NCBI RefSeq assembly: GCF_001418325.1 | Contig: NZ_LIPN01000123.1 | Location: 1 to 36,321, forward strand | Direction: 5' to 3' | Length of the DNA stretch: 36,321 bases | Source of the DNA: Streptomyces atriruber | GTDB taxonomy: Bacteria; Actinomycetota; Actinomycetes; Streptomycetales; Streptomycetaceae | Shown: positions 6,999-15,021 of the stretch, one piece after another | How positions within the stretch are numbered: the first letter of the stretch is position 1 | How the letters are laid out: the number at the start of each line of letters is the position of its first letter | Made by a program: the position numbers and the translations under genes | Notes under the pieces: model-generated | The model's database searches: none | What the model saw: only the letters and a program-made list of their open reading frames with translations | What the model was told of the DNA's origin: nothing

Positions 6999-8567
6999 TC
7001 ACCGGCTCAGCCGCACCTCCGCCAGGACGTTCACTCCGTCGACCCACGGCACGGAAGCGTTCGCGCAGCGCACGGCACGTCCCCTGTCCGGAAAGGCCGG
7101 ATCGGGCAGGGCGAGGCCGACGCGGTGCGCGCCGCGCGCGCCCGCGGGCAGGACGATCTCCGCGCGCACGGTCGAGGTCGCGGGCGCCCCGTGATCGTCG
7201 TCGGTCTCCGCCCGCCCCTGCGGCTGCCAGTCGCGCCAGTCCGCACCCGTGTCGGCCGAGGCCACCGTCCGCCCCGCCGGATTCAGCAGCACCAGACGGA
7301 CCGGCCGCGGATGCTTGGGCGGCGCGAACCCGCGGTTGACCACGTCGACCTCCACCGGAAGCCGCCCGCTCCGCCGGGCCGCGGCGAGGTCGTACCGCAC
7401 CTCCCGCACCTCCACCCGGTAGCCGAGATGATCGCGGAGGTACTCGAACTGGCTGCGGGCCACCGCACGCCCCCGCCGGTCCTCGAAGTATCCGTCCGAC
7501 ACCGGAAGATGCGCCTCCACGGCCTGTGCCCCGGTGAGCCGTGCCGCCTTCCAGCCCGGCACGGTGACCGTGGCGTTGTGCACGATCGAGAGACTGTCGA
7601 AGCGGAGCGTCTGCAGCCGACGTGCCGCCGCGATGCCGTCAATGACGGTGCTCCACGCGTACGGATCGGAGCTCTGCCCCTTGTCCCACGGCATCTCGCC
7701 GTCCACCATCCGCGTCCGCCCGACGTCGAGATAGGTGGGCCAGCCGGGGTTGTCGGGCACGTAGTAGTCCCAGAGGCCCTCGCCCAGCGTCACGTAGTCG
7801 TTGTGGAACCCGACGCGGTCCAGGATCGCCCTGTTGGTGATCATGTCCCGCTTCTCGGCGTACCGGACCTGGGTGTGCAGGCCCGGTGGCAGGGCCTCGA
7901 CGAGCGTCGTCGTGATGGCGGTGACGGCGTCGGGGTACGTCTCGTGCCGGTAGTAGCTGCCGTGCCACTCGCCCCAGGTGCCGAGGAAACCCGCCTGCCA
8001 GACGGCGACGACATCGCTGTTGCGCGCCACCAGTGGCGCCAGCTGTCCGATGTGACGCTGGATGTCCTGCACGGTGTAGCGCCGGTTCTCCCGCACCCCG
8101 TCGTCGTACACGAAGCGCAGGACCGCGGCGTACCCCTTGCCGCGCAACCCCCGGAAGACACTCTCGATGTTGTCGAGGGCGCTCTGCGGGATCGTCGAGG
8201 TCGCGTAGTCCCAGAGGTAGAAGTACAGCTGGGTGAGGTTCGCGCCGGGGCCGTACTCGCGCTCCAGGAGGTCGAGCGTCTTCGCGGCGTCGGGGGAGTG
8301 GTCCTGCTCGTTCGGCCAGGGGCTCGTCAGGTCGCGGGCGTTGTACGACATCTCGTAGCGGAAGCCGCGCCGTGGGCCCGGCAGCGGGGCGCGCCCGTCC
8401 GGGTCGTCGGGGCGGATGCCGCGGTGCGGGACACGGTGCCAGGAGGCCGCGCGTCCGCCGGGCCGGGCCGGGGCGGCAGCGGCGGGGGAGGCCGTCGCGG
8501 TGCCGAGCGGCGCCGCGGCGAGTGCCGCCGTGCCGAGCGTGGTCGTCAACAGCCGTCTGCGTTCCAT
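6999..8567 (-). CDS. Secreted DUF4874/DUF4832-type protein
   Basis: A 522-residue exported protein. The N-terminus R-R-R-L-L plus a hydrophobic Ala-rich stretch to about residue 33 resembles a Tat or Sec signal peptide. The body begins with a F-R-Y-E-M-S-Y segment, followed by Y-F-Y-L-W-D, G-Y-A-A-V-L-R-F-V-Y and W-Q-A-G-F-L-G-T-W-G-E-W-H. This pattern fits the DUF4874 plus DUF4832 architecture, probably a TIM-barrel glycosidase-like fold followed by a beta-sandwich (about 400-522). E in T-W-G-E-W-H is a candidate catalytic acid. Function unproven; a polysaccharide-acting role is inference. Its 3' end lies 18 bases from the convergent membrane gene. Confidence 0.75.
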   Translation of the reverse strand: MERRRLLTTTLGTAALAAAPLGTATASPAAAAPARPGGRAASWHRVPHRGIRPDDPDGRAPLPGPRRGFRYEMSYNARDLTSPWPNEQDHSPDAAKTLDLLEREYGPGANLTQLYFYLWDYATSTIPQSALDNIESVFRGLRGKGYAAVLRFVYDDGVRENRRYTVQDIQRHIGQLAPLVARNSDVVAVWQAGFLGTWGEWHGSYYRHETYPDAVTAITTTLVEALPPGLHTQVRYAEKRDMITNRAILDRVGFHNDYVTLGEGLWDYYVPDNPGWPTYLDVGRTRMVDGEMPWDKGQSSDPYAWSTVIDGIAAARRLQTLRFDSLSIVHNATVTVPGWKAARLTGAQAVEAHLPVSDGYFEDRRGRAVARSQFEYLRDHLGYRVEVREVRYDLAAARRSGRLPVEVDVVNRGFAPPKHPRPVRLVLLNPAGRTVASADTGADWRDWQPQGRAETDDDHGAPATSTVRAEIVLPAGARGAHRVGLALPDPAFPDRGRAVRCANASVPWVDGVNVLAEVRLSR

Positions 8568-8754
8568 GGTGATCGGCTCCCTCGTTCGGGTAAGGGCGGT
8601 GCCGCCGAGTCTCGCGACGGGAGGCGCCCGTGGGCCATGGACGGAACGTGCCGAACGCTGGACTTTCGCCTGTTCACGGGATCCGGCGAACTCCCGCCCC
8701 GGCCGGGCGTGTTGGTAGGCGAGCCCCCGGCGGCTGCGTCATCATCACGACGAG

Positions 8755-9000
8755 ATGCTTGACACCACTACAGAGGGCGATGCCGCCCCGCCGGACGACG
8801 GCGGACAAGCGGCACCGGCCCAGCGACGAACTGCCGACGCAGAGCGGCAAGCCACCGACGGCGAAGCGGAGCCGCCCCTCGATCACGAGGAACGGCAGGG
8901 CTGCCTCTTCGCCCTCTCCCAGCCACCTTTGATGATCTTCCTGGCGGTGATCAGTACCTTGATCCTGGTGGCGACCCTGCACGACATGCTGCTGCTCTAG
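8755..9000 (+). CDS. Small single-pass membrane protein (81 aa)
   Basis: The first 50 residues are polar, acidic and Pro/Ala-rich, and residues 56-80 form one hydrophobic helix ending at the C-terminus, so it looks like a tail-anchored protein. No family recognised. Its TAG stop (8998-9000) lies in the palindrome CTAG that also supplies the stop of the convergent CGNR gene, an arrangement that supports it being a real gene. The ribosome-binding site before the ATG is weak (ACGACGAG). It starts 187 bases from the divergent DUF4832 gene, and I see no clear promoter in that gap. Confidence 0.6.
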   Translation: MLDTTTEGDAAPPDDGGQAAPAQRRTADAERQATDGEAEPPLDHEERQGCLFALSQPPLMIFLAVISTLILVATLHDMLLL

Positions 9001-9566
9001 GGCAGGCTCTGGCCCGAGGCCTCCCGGCGGCGGGCGCGGTACGCGGCGACGTGCAGGCGGTTGCCGCAGGTGCGGCTGTCGCAGTAGCGGCGCGAACGAT
9101 TGCGCGAGAGGTCGACGAAGGCGTGCCGGCAGTCCGGTGCCTCGCAGCGCCGCAGCCGTTCCTGCTCGCCCGCGACCACGAAGAACGCCAGAGCCATTCC
9201 GCAGTCGGCCGCCAGGTGGTCCGCGACGGACGCCCCGGGCGCGAAGTAGTGGACGTGCCAGTCGTAGCCGTCGTGGTCGGTGAGCCGGGGCGTGGTGCCG
9301 GCCGTCGCGATCAGTTCGTTGAGGATCGTGGAGGCGGTTTGCGGTTCGGGGTTCGCGAAGACCTCTCCGAAGCGGGCGCGGATGCGGTGGACGTCGGCGA
9401 GGTCACCCTCCGAGAGTGCCCCGACGTCGCTCACGTCGTGGCTTCGTACGAACTCACCGAGCGACGCCACGTTCGCGAGCCCGTCCGTGCCGTTCGTCTC
9501 CGGTGCGGTGTTCACCAGATCGACCACGGCGTCGAGAGAACACCGGGTGTCGTGGGTGATCAGCAC
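8997..9566 (-). CDS. CGNR zinc-finger protein (ABATE domain)
   Basis: A 189-residue protein. The N-terminal half matches the ABATE (former DUF1470) domain with an early F/V-D-L-V-N-T motif. The C-terminus (141-175) is the CGNR zinc finger: C141-x4-C146, then Y-C162-D-S-R-T-C167-G-N-R. Proteins of this kind are considered stress-related DNA-binding regulators in actinobacteria; targets are unknown. The gene is upstream of nothing on its strand and 130 bases downstream of ssgB. The stop codon is shared with the convergent small gene through CTAG. Confidence 0.85.
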   Translation of the reverse strand: MLITHDTRCSLDAVVDLVNTAPETNGTDGLANVASLGEFVRSHDVSDVGALSEGDLADVHRIRARFGEVFANPEPQTASTILNELIATAGTTPRLTDHDGYDWHVHYFAPGASVADHLAADCGMALAFFVVAGEQERLRRCEAPDCRHAFVDLSRNRSRRYCDSRTCGNRLHVAAYRARRREASGQSLP

Positions 9567-9695
9567 GATTTGCTCCCTGGCCTGGGGGTCGGGCCGGTGC
9601 CTGCATCTGTTCGCCTTGTGTCGTTGTGTCGTGACTGCTTGCGCCGTCGCCCCGAGTCGGACGGCGTGGTGGTTCTCGCTGCGCCGGGGTGGCGC

Positions 9696-10109
9696 TCAGC
9701 TCTCGGCCAGGATGTGTGAGAGCTCGGTGTCGAGATCGAAGTGGCGGTGTTCCGTACCGGGTGGCACGGCTGCGTCCGTTCGCTTCAGGAAGGATTCCAG
9801 GGCCCGCGCCGGGGCTTCGAGCAGAGCCTCGCCCTCCGGGGAGCTCAGGGCGATGCAGACGACGCCCTGACCGTGGCTCCGGGACGGCCAGACTCGGACG
9901 TCGCCGGTACCGGTGGGCCGGTGCAGGCCCTCGGCGAGGAGGTCGCGGGCGAACACCCACTCGACGGTTTCCTCGGCTCCGGTGTGGAAGGTGGCGTGCA
10001 CGGCATAGGGATCGGCCGTGTCATACCGCAGTCCTGCGGGTACAGGCAGTGAGGACTCGCTCGACACAACGAGGCGCAGGTGCAGCTCGCAGCTGACCGT
10101 GGTGTTCAT
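9696..10109 (-). CDS. ssgB: Sporulation-specific cell division protein SsgB
   Basis: A 137-residue SsgA-like protein, the exact length known for SsgB. Recognised from the whole sequence, including M-N-T-T-V-S-C-E-L, V-W-P-S-R and the C-terminal E-L-S-H-I-L. In Streptomyces SsgB marks future septum sites in aerial hyphae and recruits FtsZ (established work on S. coelicolor). The ATG at 10109 is chosen over an upstream start because it begins the conserved sequence. A candidate promoter lies at 10169-10194. Literature I recall places ssgB under the stress sigma factor SigH. Confidence 0.95.
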   Translation of the reverse strand: MNTTVSCELHLRLVVSSESSLPVPAGLRYDTADPYAVHATFHTGAEETVEWVFARDLLAEGLHRPTGTGDVRVWPSRSHGQGVVCIALSSPEGEALLEAPARALESFLKRTDAAVPPGTEHRHFDLDTELSHILAES

Positions 10110-10168
10110 AAGCGCCAGGGCCTTTCGCTCAGTGTGCGCTCGGGGATTCGCACGTCGGCGAAATCGAC

Positions 10169-10194
10169 ATGCCACCTACGGTGCCGTTGTAAAC
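10169..10194 (-). promoter_or_regulatory. Candidate ssgB promoter
   Basis: On the minus strand GTTT (10194-10191) is followed after 14 bases by GGTGGCAT (10176-10169), which resembles the GTTT-N14-GGG-rich pattern of SigB/SigH-like promoters. It lies about 60 bases upstream of the ssgB ATG. The -10 match is imperfect. Confidence 0.3.
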
Positions 10195-10300
10195 CCCTCT
10201 GAGCGTTTTGCGTGTCTTTAGGTGCCTCGTATGGCGGGTTGTCCCGTCCGCTCGTGCACCCATTCCGGTGACGGGTTTCCGTCCGGTAGGGTTTGGCCGC

Positions 10301-10735
10301 ATGAATACGGGGAGTAACGATTCGGCCGGGGTCTCGGATCCGGCCGCCGGAGCCAAGCCCGACCAGCCGCTCGGCTCGCGGGCTCCGCAGTACATCCAGT
10401 CCCGCAGGGTGCTGCACCTGAGCTGGCAGGTGGGTGTCTTCATCGTCGGTCTCGCGGTCGTCGTCGCGGGCATCATCATGCTGCCGCTGCCAGGTCCCGG
10501 CTGGCTGGTGATCTTCGGTGGAATGGCGATCTGGGCGACCGAGTTCGTCTGGGCCCAGTTGGTGCTCCGCTGGACGAAACGCAAGGTCACCGAGGCTGCG
10601 CAGCGTGCGCTCGACCCCAAGGTGCGCCGCCGCAACATCATCCTGACGACGATCGGTCTGGTCATCGTCGCGGTGCTCGTCGGCATCTACGTGTGGAAGT
10701 TCGGCATCACCATGCCCTGGAAGATCAAGGAGTGA
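10301..10735 (+). CDS. PGPGW (TIGR02611-type) transmembrane protein
   Basis: A 144-residue membrane protein with a polar N-terminus (1-38), a TM hairpin at about 42-82 containing the family signature P64-G-P-G-W68, a basic amphipathic segment (88-112), and a last TM helix at 113-133. It matches the actinobacterial TIGR02611 family (Pfam PF09656). Molecular function unknown. The gene is divergent from ssgB, leaving a shared 191-bp regulatory region. The start chosen is the ATG at 10301, since the extra upstream residues are not conserved-looking. tRNA-Val follows 66 bases after the stop. Confidence 0.85.
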   Translation: MNTGSNDSAGVSDPAAGAKPDQPLGSRAPQYIQSRRVLHLSWQVGVFIVGLAVVVAGIIMLPLPGPGWLVIFGGMAIWATEFVWAQLVLRWTKRKVTEAAQRALDPKVRRRNIILTTIGLVIVAVLVGIYVWKFGITMPWKIKE

Positions 10736-10801
10736 TCCCCGGGTGACTCCGAGGCGGTCGGGAGCACCCGCTGACATGCGGTAATGTTCTTCCTGCGCCC
10801 G

Positions 10802-10873
10802 GGGCGATTAGCTCAGTGGGAGAGCGCTTCGTTCACACCGAAGAGGTCACTGGTTCGAACCCAGTATCGCCCA
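10802..10873 (+). tRNA. tRNA-Val (CAC), copy 1
   Basis: A 72-nt cloverleaf: acceptor GGGCGAT/ATCGCCC, D-stem GCTC/GAGC, anticodon stem CTTCG/CGAAG with loop TTCACAC (anticodon CAC), T-loop TTCGAAC, discriminator A. CCA is not encoded. An AT-rich TAATGT at 10782 could be its -10 box, but no good -35 is seen. Confidence 0.95.
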
Positions 10874-10882
10874 CCCCGGATT

Positions 10883-10914
10883 ACGGCCCGGAGGCTTTTA
10901 AGCCTCCGGGCCGT
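10883..10914. terminator. Terminator after tRNA-Val(CAC) copy 1
   Basis: Fifteen perfect base pairs (10883-10897 with 10900-10914) flank a two-base TT loop, nine bases beyond the tRNA. The convergent 796-residue membrane gene ends at 10993, so the hairpin may work for both strands. Confidence 0.85.
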
Positions 10915-10992
10915 TCTCGTATTCCCATGTTCCCGTGTTCCCGTGCCTTCTAAGGGAATTGACGGCTCCACATGTTCCGCGGCGTCAGGGAA

Positions 10993-13383
10993 TCAGTGCA
11001 TTCGGTTGAGTGCATTCCGGAACCGGCGTGCATCGCGCAGGCGTTGCTCGTACGTGGCACCGACGGCGAGCAGCAACAGACCCGCGAGCGCCGGCGGCAG
11101 CCAGCGGGGCAACGCGTCCACGACCTGCACGATGTACGGGGCAAGTTCGTGCAGCGCGTCGAGGGCGAGGACCGTGCCGCCCAGGGCGAGCGGGGCGCGC
11201 AGCCGGTGGTGGGCGCCCGCCAGCGTCAGGGCGAGGGCCGCCGTGCCGAGCAGCAGCGGACGCTGCCAGTACGGATCGCTCCAGGCGGCGGCGAGACTCG
11301 GCAGCAGCGTCACCGCGAGGCCCGGACCGTAGGCCGTCCAGGAGGAGGCCGCCGGGTCGCGGCGCCGCCGCAGCAGACCGACGAGCAGCGCGGGGACGGT
11401 CACCGGCAGGGTGTACGCCTCCGGGGCCGACACCTCCCACGCCGCGAGGCGGACCCAGCTCGCCAGGACGAACAGCGCCCCGGCCGCGTACCCGACGGCG
11501 TGCCGGTCCGCACGCAGTGCGGTGCCGGACGCGATCACCCCGCAGAGCGAAAGGACCAGCGCCAGCACGGGAGCGTCACCCGCCGCGAGAACCACCGCCA
11601 CGGCTCCGGAAGCGGCCGCCATGATCTCCACGGGCGGCATCAGGGGATGCTGCCCGAGACGGGCCGCGGCGGCCGCGGCAAGGGCCGGGACCACGAGCAC
11701 GAGCAGCCCGATGTGCTCGGGGGCCAGCCCCCACGCGGCGCCCGAGGCGCAGACCAGCGCGGTGGCGTGGGCCAGGGAGGCGCAGGCGGCGAGCGCCGCC
11801 GTGCCGGGAGCGGGCGCCGTGCCCCGCGCCAGGCGCACACAGGCCCCGAGGTGGAGTGCCGTCAGCACGCCGAGCGTGGCGAGGGTGGCCGTCGTGGTGG
11901 CCAGCGAGAGGAACGCGACGCTCGCCGAGGACACCAGCGCCAGGACCGACGCGGTCACGGCCGGTGCGGCGGACACGGCCCGCGACGCGACGGCGAGGAG
12001 GACTGCCGTCGCCAGCAACTGCGCGGACACCCCGGCCGCGTACGGCAGCCGGAGCGCCGCAGGCAGGGCGACGGCCGCGGACCAGAGGAGCACCGGAGCG
12101 CCGTACCGGGCCGCCCGCCGCGCCGAGTCGCCCAGCGGCCCGGCCGCCACGACGAGAACGAGGGCGACGGCCGCGAGCACCGCCGGAGCCAGGAGCGGAT
12201 GCGCAAGAGGCAGTTCGAGCAGCAGGGCGTCCCGCGCGTCGGAGGGCGCACCCGACCAGACGCGGGTCGCCCAGCCGAAAGGACCGAGCAGAGCGACCGC
12301 GGCGACCGGCAGCGCCCACAGCACCGCGAGCCCCTGCACCACGGCCGACGCCGCGAGGACCCCGCGCCGCAGCGCCCCGGGCAGCGCCGTGCGGACGACG
12401 GCCAGCAACGCCATGCCGCACACGAGATGGGCAGGCACCGTCCACGTCGCGGGCAGCACGGTCCGCAGCACGCCGCCCGACGCGGCCACCACGAGCAGAC
12501 CGGCGGCGCACGCCGCGCCGCTCGTCACCTCGGCACCCTTCGCCCACCAGGCCGCGCCCAGCGCGATCCCAGCGGCGAACAGCAGCAGCGCGCCCGCGCG
12601 AGCCGCCCCGCCCGGATCCGAGGCCTGCGCGGAGAGCCACCCGGCGCTCGCCGCACCCCACAGCCCCAGCACGCAGGCCCCGACCGTCGCGACGACCCGC
12701 ACCGAACGGACCCCCGCCCACAGCGCGAGCGCGGTGTCGAAGGCCGCCGTCACGAGCAGCGCCGCCGTCATCGTGTGCTCACCGGCGTGCGCGGCGCCCG
12801 CCCACAGCACCAGCGGGAGTTGGGCCGTCGCGACCGCCGTCGGCAGCGGCAGCCGCAGCTCACGGAGCAGCAGGCCGTACCCCGCCCAGAGAGCGGCGAG
12901 GACCGTCGAGGCGGCGGCCGCGTAACCGAAGGCGTCCACGTCCGGGAGCGACAGATGGCGCAGCGCGTACGTGTCGAGGACGGTCAGCGCCAGGCCGAGG
13001 CCCGCCACCGCCTCCGCCGTCGAGCGCAGCGAGCGGCGCAGCAGGACCGCGGGCACACCGAGCGCCGCCAGCGTCACCGCACCGAGGACCGCGCTGCGGC
13101 CGCCGATGCCCAAGTGGCCCCAGCTCACCACCGTGAAGGCGATCGCCGCGACGGTCAGGAGCACCCCGCCCAGCGTCAGCAGGACGTTCTGCGCGCTCGG
13201 CGGCGCGGCTTCAGGGGCGGGCGGCCCGGCCGGACGAGGGGGCGGCCCGGCCGGGCCCGCCGCGCGCAGGACACCGAGCAGCCAGGCCCGGCGCTGCAGC
13301 AACTGCGTCCTGCGCGCCTCCAATTGGCGCAACTCCCAGTCGAGGATGCGGAGCTCCTCGGCAGGGGGCGGAATGTTCGTCAT
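10993..13383 (-). CDS. Large polytopic membrane protein (SCO7613 C-terminal-like)
   Basis: A 796-residue protein. Residues 8-45 form a basic, probably coiled-coil segment (E-E-L-R-I-L-D-W-E-L-R-Q-L-E). A Pro-rich linker follows to about 70, and from there on it is almost continuous Ala/Leu/Val-rich transmembrane helices, roughly two dozen. This resembles the large actinobacterial membrane proteins annotated as SCO7613 C-terminal domain-containing. No transport motif is evident. The ATG at 13383 starts a credible N-terminus. It lies between the two identical tRNA-Val genes. Function unknown. Confidence 0.8.
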   Translation of the reverse strand: MTNIPPPAEELRILDWELRQLEARRTQLLQRRAWLLGVLRAAGPAGPPPRPAGPPAPEAAPPSAQNVLLTLGGVLLTVAAIAFTVVSWGHLGIGGRSAVLGAVTLAALGVPAVLLRRSLRSTAEAVAGLGLALTVLDTYALRHLSLPDVDAFGYAAAASTVLAALWAGYGLLLRELRLPLPTAVATAQLPLVLWAGAAHAGEHTMTAALLVTAAFDTALALWAGVRSVRVVATVGACVLGLWGAASAGWLSAQASDPGGAARAGALLLFAAGIALGAAWWAKGAEVTSGAACAAGLLVVAASGGVLRTVLPATWTVPAHLVCGMALLAVVRTALPGALRRGVLAASAVVQGLAVLWALPVAAVALLGPFGWATRVWSGAPSDARDALLLELPLAHPLLAPAVLAAVALVLVVAAGPLGDSARRAARYGAPVLLWSAAVALPAALRLPYAAGVSAQLLATAVLLAVASRAVSAAPAVTASVLALVSSASVAFLSLATTTATLATLGVLTALHLGACVRLARGTAPAPGTAALAACASLAHATALVCASGAAWGLAPEHIGLLVLVVPALAAAAAARLGQHPLMPPVEIMAAASGAVAVVLAAGDAPVLALVLSLCGVIASGTALRADRHAVGYAAGALFVLASWVRLAAWEVSAPEAYTLPVTVPALLVGLLRRRRDPAASSWTAYGPGLAVTLLPSLAAAWSDPYWQRPLLLGTAALALTLAGAHHRLRAPLALGGTVLALDALHELAPYIVQVVDALPRWLPPALAGLLLLAVGATYEQRLRDARRFRNALNRMH

Positions 13384-13487
13384 GTCAGTGGAGTGTGGTC
13401 CGCGGCACACCGCACGGCATCGGTGCGGATACTCAGGACGTACTCAGATCCGGTACGGATCCCGGTGATTGCGGCAGACTGCCGCCC

Positions 13488-13934
13488 ATGGACTGGTGCC
13501 ACTACCGCTTCCGCAGCGTCTGGGAGCTGCCCGCAGGGCCCGCCGACGTCTTCGCCGCCCTGGAGCGGGCCGAGGACTATCCGCTGTGGTGGCCGCAGGT
13601 GCGCGAGGTGAACCCGGTCGACGACCGCAGCGGCGTCGTCCGCTTCCGGTCCTTCCTGCCGTACGACCTGGTCGTCACCGCACGCGAGCGGCGCAACGAC
13701 CCCGTGGCGGGGGTCCTGGAGATCGGCATGACAGGGGACCTGGACGGCTGGGCGCGCTGGACCGTCACGGCCCTGCCCGCGGGGACGCGGGCCCGCTACG
13801 ACCAGGAAGTCGACGTCCGCAGACCTCTGATGCGACGCCTCGCCGTCCCCGGACGCCCGCTGTTCCGGCTCAACCACGCCCTGATGATGCGCGCCGGTCG
13901 GCGCGGCCTCACGGCCCGGCTGGCAGCGGTTTGA
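13488..13934 (+). CDS. SRPBCC-family (polyketide cyclase/dehydrase-like) protein
   Basis: A 148-residue protein with the START/SRPBCC helix-grip pattern. It has an N-terminal strand F-R-S-V-W-E-L-P-A, then A-D-V-F-A-A-L-E-R-A-E-D-Y-P-L-W-W-P-Q-V, then alternating beta strands and a long C-terminal helix (about 115-145). These proteins bind hydrophobic ligands in a deep pocket; the ligand here is unknown. Divergent from the large membrane gene by 104 bases. Its stop codon overlaps the -35 region of the downstream tRNA promoter. Confidence 0.8.
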   Translation: MDWCHYRFRSVWELPAGPADVFAALERAEDYPLWWPQVREVNPVDDRSGVVRFRSFLPYDLVVTARERRNDPVAGVLEIGMTGDLDGWARWTVTALPAGTRARYDQEVDVRRPLMRRLAVPGRPLFRLNHALMMRAGRRGLTARLAAV

Positions 13935-13960
13935 AGGAAGGGCGCCCGGACCTGTATTGT
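13931..13960 (+). promoter_or_regulatory. Candidate promoter of tRNA-Val(CAC) copy 2
   Basis: TTGAAG (13931-13936) and TATTGT (13955-13960) are spaced by 18 bases, and the tRNA starts 13 bases after the -10 box. The -35 box overlaps the stop codon of the SRPBCC gene. Confidence 0.45.
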
Positions 13961-13973
13961 TCAGTCCGTTCCC

Positions 13974-14045
13974 GGGCGATTAGCTCAGTGGGAGAGCGCT
14001 TCGTTCACACCGAAGAGGTCACTGGTTCGAACCCAGTATCGCCCA
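13974..14045 (+). tRNA. tRNA-Val (CAC), copy 2
   Basis: Identical over all 72 nt to the tRNA at 10802-10873, in the same orientation, anticodon CAC, no encoded CCA. The two copies are 3172 bases apart. Confidence 0.95.
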
Positions 14046-14056
14046 CCCGGAGAATG

Positions 14057-14086
14057 CCGGTCCGTCAGCAGGCGGACCGGTTTTTT
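14057..14086 (+). terminator. Terminator after tRNA-Val(CAC) copy 2
   Basis: CCGGTCCG (14057-14064) pairs with CGGACCGG (14073-14080), followed by six Ts (14081-14086). This is a classic intrinsic terminator with a T run that is uncommon in this GC-rich DNA. Confidence 0.85.
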
Positions 14087-14127
14087 CTTGCCCGTTACCG
14101 TTCCCGTGTCCGTTCCTGTGCCCGTGC

Positions 14128-14853
14128 TCAGGCCGCCGCCGGGAGATCGGGACGCAGCGGCCACGCCGGGTCCACGGTCTCCGGAGAGCCGCTCTTCGCG
14201 AACCACGCCTGCAGGCCACGCGCCTGAGCCGCATGCCAGACCGCCTGCAACGTGTGCAGCTCGGCCGGCGAGAGACGCTCCAGACGCCCCGCGAAACGCC
14301 GCCCCACCGCACGCACCACATCGAGCGCGGCCTGCGCGTCCGCCGCCGCGTCATGGGCCTCGGCCAGCTCCACCTCGTAATGCGCACACAGGTCCGTGAG
14401 CGTCCGGCGCCCCTTGCGGTAGCGGTCCAGGTGCTTGTCCAGGACCCGCGGGTCGATCACGCACAGCGAAGAGCCCTCCGTGTAGCGACTCAGCGACGAG
14501 GCGCGGTGCCTGCGCAACTCCCGGTCCAGAATGGTCAGATCGAACGGCGCGTTCATCACCACGATCGGCCGGCCCGCCGCTCCCTGCTCGGCCAGATCGC
14601 GCGCTATCTCCTCCATCACCGGCGCGGGCCAGCGGCCCGTGCGCTGCAGATGATCCTCCGTCAGTCCGTGCACCGCGGTGGCGGCCGCGGGCACGGGTAC
14701 GCCCGGATTCACCAGCCATCGAGTGATGCGCGGCCGGGTTCCCGCGCCCTGCTGGACGACGACGGCGGCCGACACGATCCGGTCGGTCTCGACGTCGACG
14801 CCCGTGGTCTCCGTGTCGAATGCGGCCAAGGGGCCCTCGTACCAGCACGTCAT
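14128..14853 (-). CDS. DEDDh 3'-5' exonuclease
   Basis: A 241-residue RNase H-fold exonuclease. All three Exo motifs are visible: D13-T-E15-T-T-G (ExoI), N-A-P-F-D105 (ExoII), and H167-D-A-A-A-D172 (ExoIII, DEDDh type). It resembles the epsilon proofreading subunit and the stand-alone exonucleases of actinobacteria. A C-terminal extension from about 185 is not part of the core. The ATG at 14853 places ExoI at residue 13, as usual. Divergent from the DUF4365 gene pair across 168 bases. Likely DNA repair or DNA/RNA end processing. Confidence 0.88.
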   Translation of the reverse strand: MTCWYEGPLAAFDTETTGVDVETDRIVSAAVVVQQGAGTRPRITRWLVNPGVPVPAAATAVHGLTEDHLQRTGRWPAPVMEEIARDLAEQGAAGRPIVVMNAPFDLTILDRELRRHRASSLSRYTEGSSLCVIDPRVLDKHLDRYRKGRRTLTDLCAHYEVELAEAHDAAADAQAALDVVRAVGRRFAGRLERLSPAELHTLQAVWHAAQARGLQAWFAKSGSPETVDPAWPLRPDLPAAA

Positions 14854-14868
14854 AGTGACGCAACTCCT

Positions 14869-14899
14869 CGTTCGGTCCCGGCAGATGACGTTCGGTCCC
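14869..14899. repeat. Two CGTTCGGTCCC direct repeats, 20-bp spacing
   Basis: The 11-mer CGTTCGGTCCC occurs at 14869-14879 and 14889-14899, two helical turns apart, immediately upstream of the exonuclease start and within the divergent intergenic region. It could be an operator; no regulator is known for it. Confidence 0.5.
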
Positions 14900-15021
14900 C
14901 TGCCCACGCTGGTGATACCCGGGCCGTTTGCGCTGTACGCGGCCCGGAGACAACAGAGGTACGGGGCTTCGGAAATGACGGTCCGGGTACCCAACCACCG
15001 GGTTCGGAAGGCTAGTTGACC

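Noticed and set aside
10972..13611. 879-codon open frame on the plus strand
   Set aside because: It is the antisense shadow of the large membrane gene; its translation is Arg/Gln/Gly-rich with no domain, while the minus strand gives coherent transmembrane helices.
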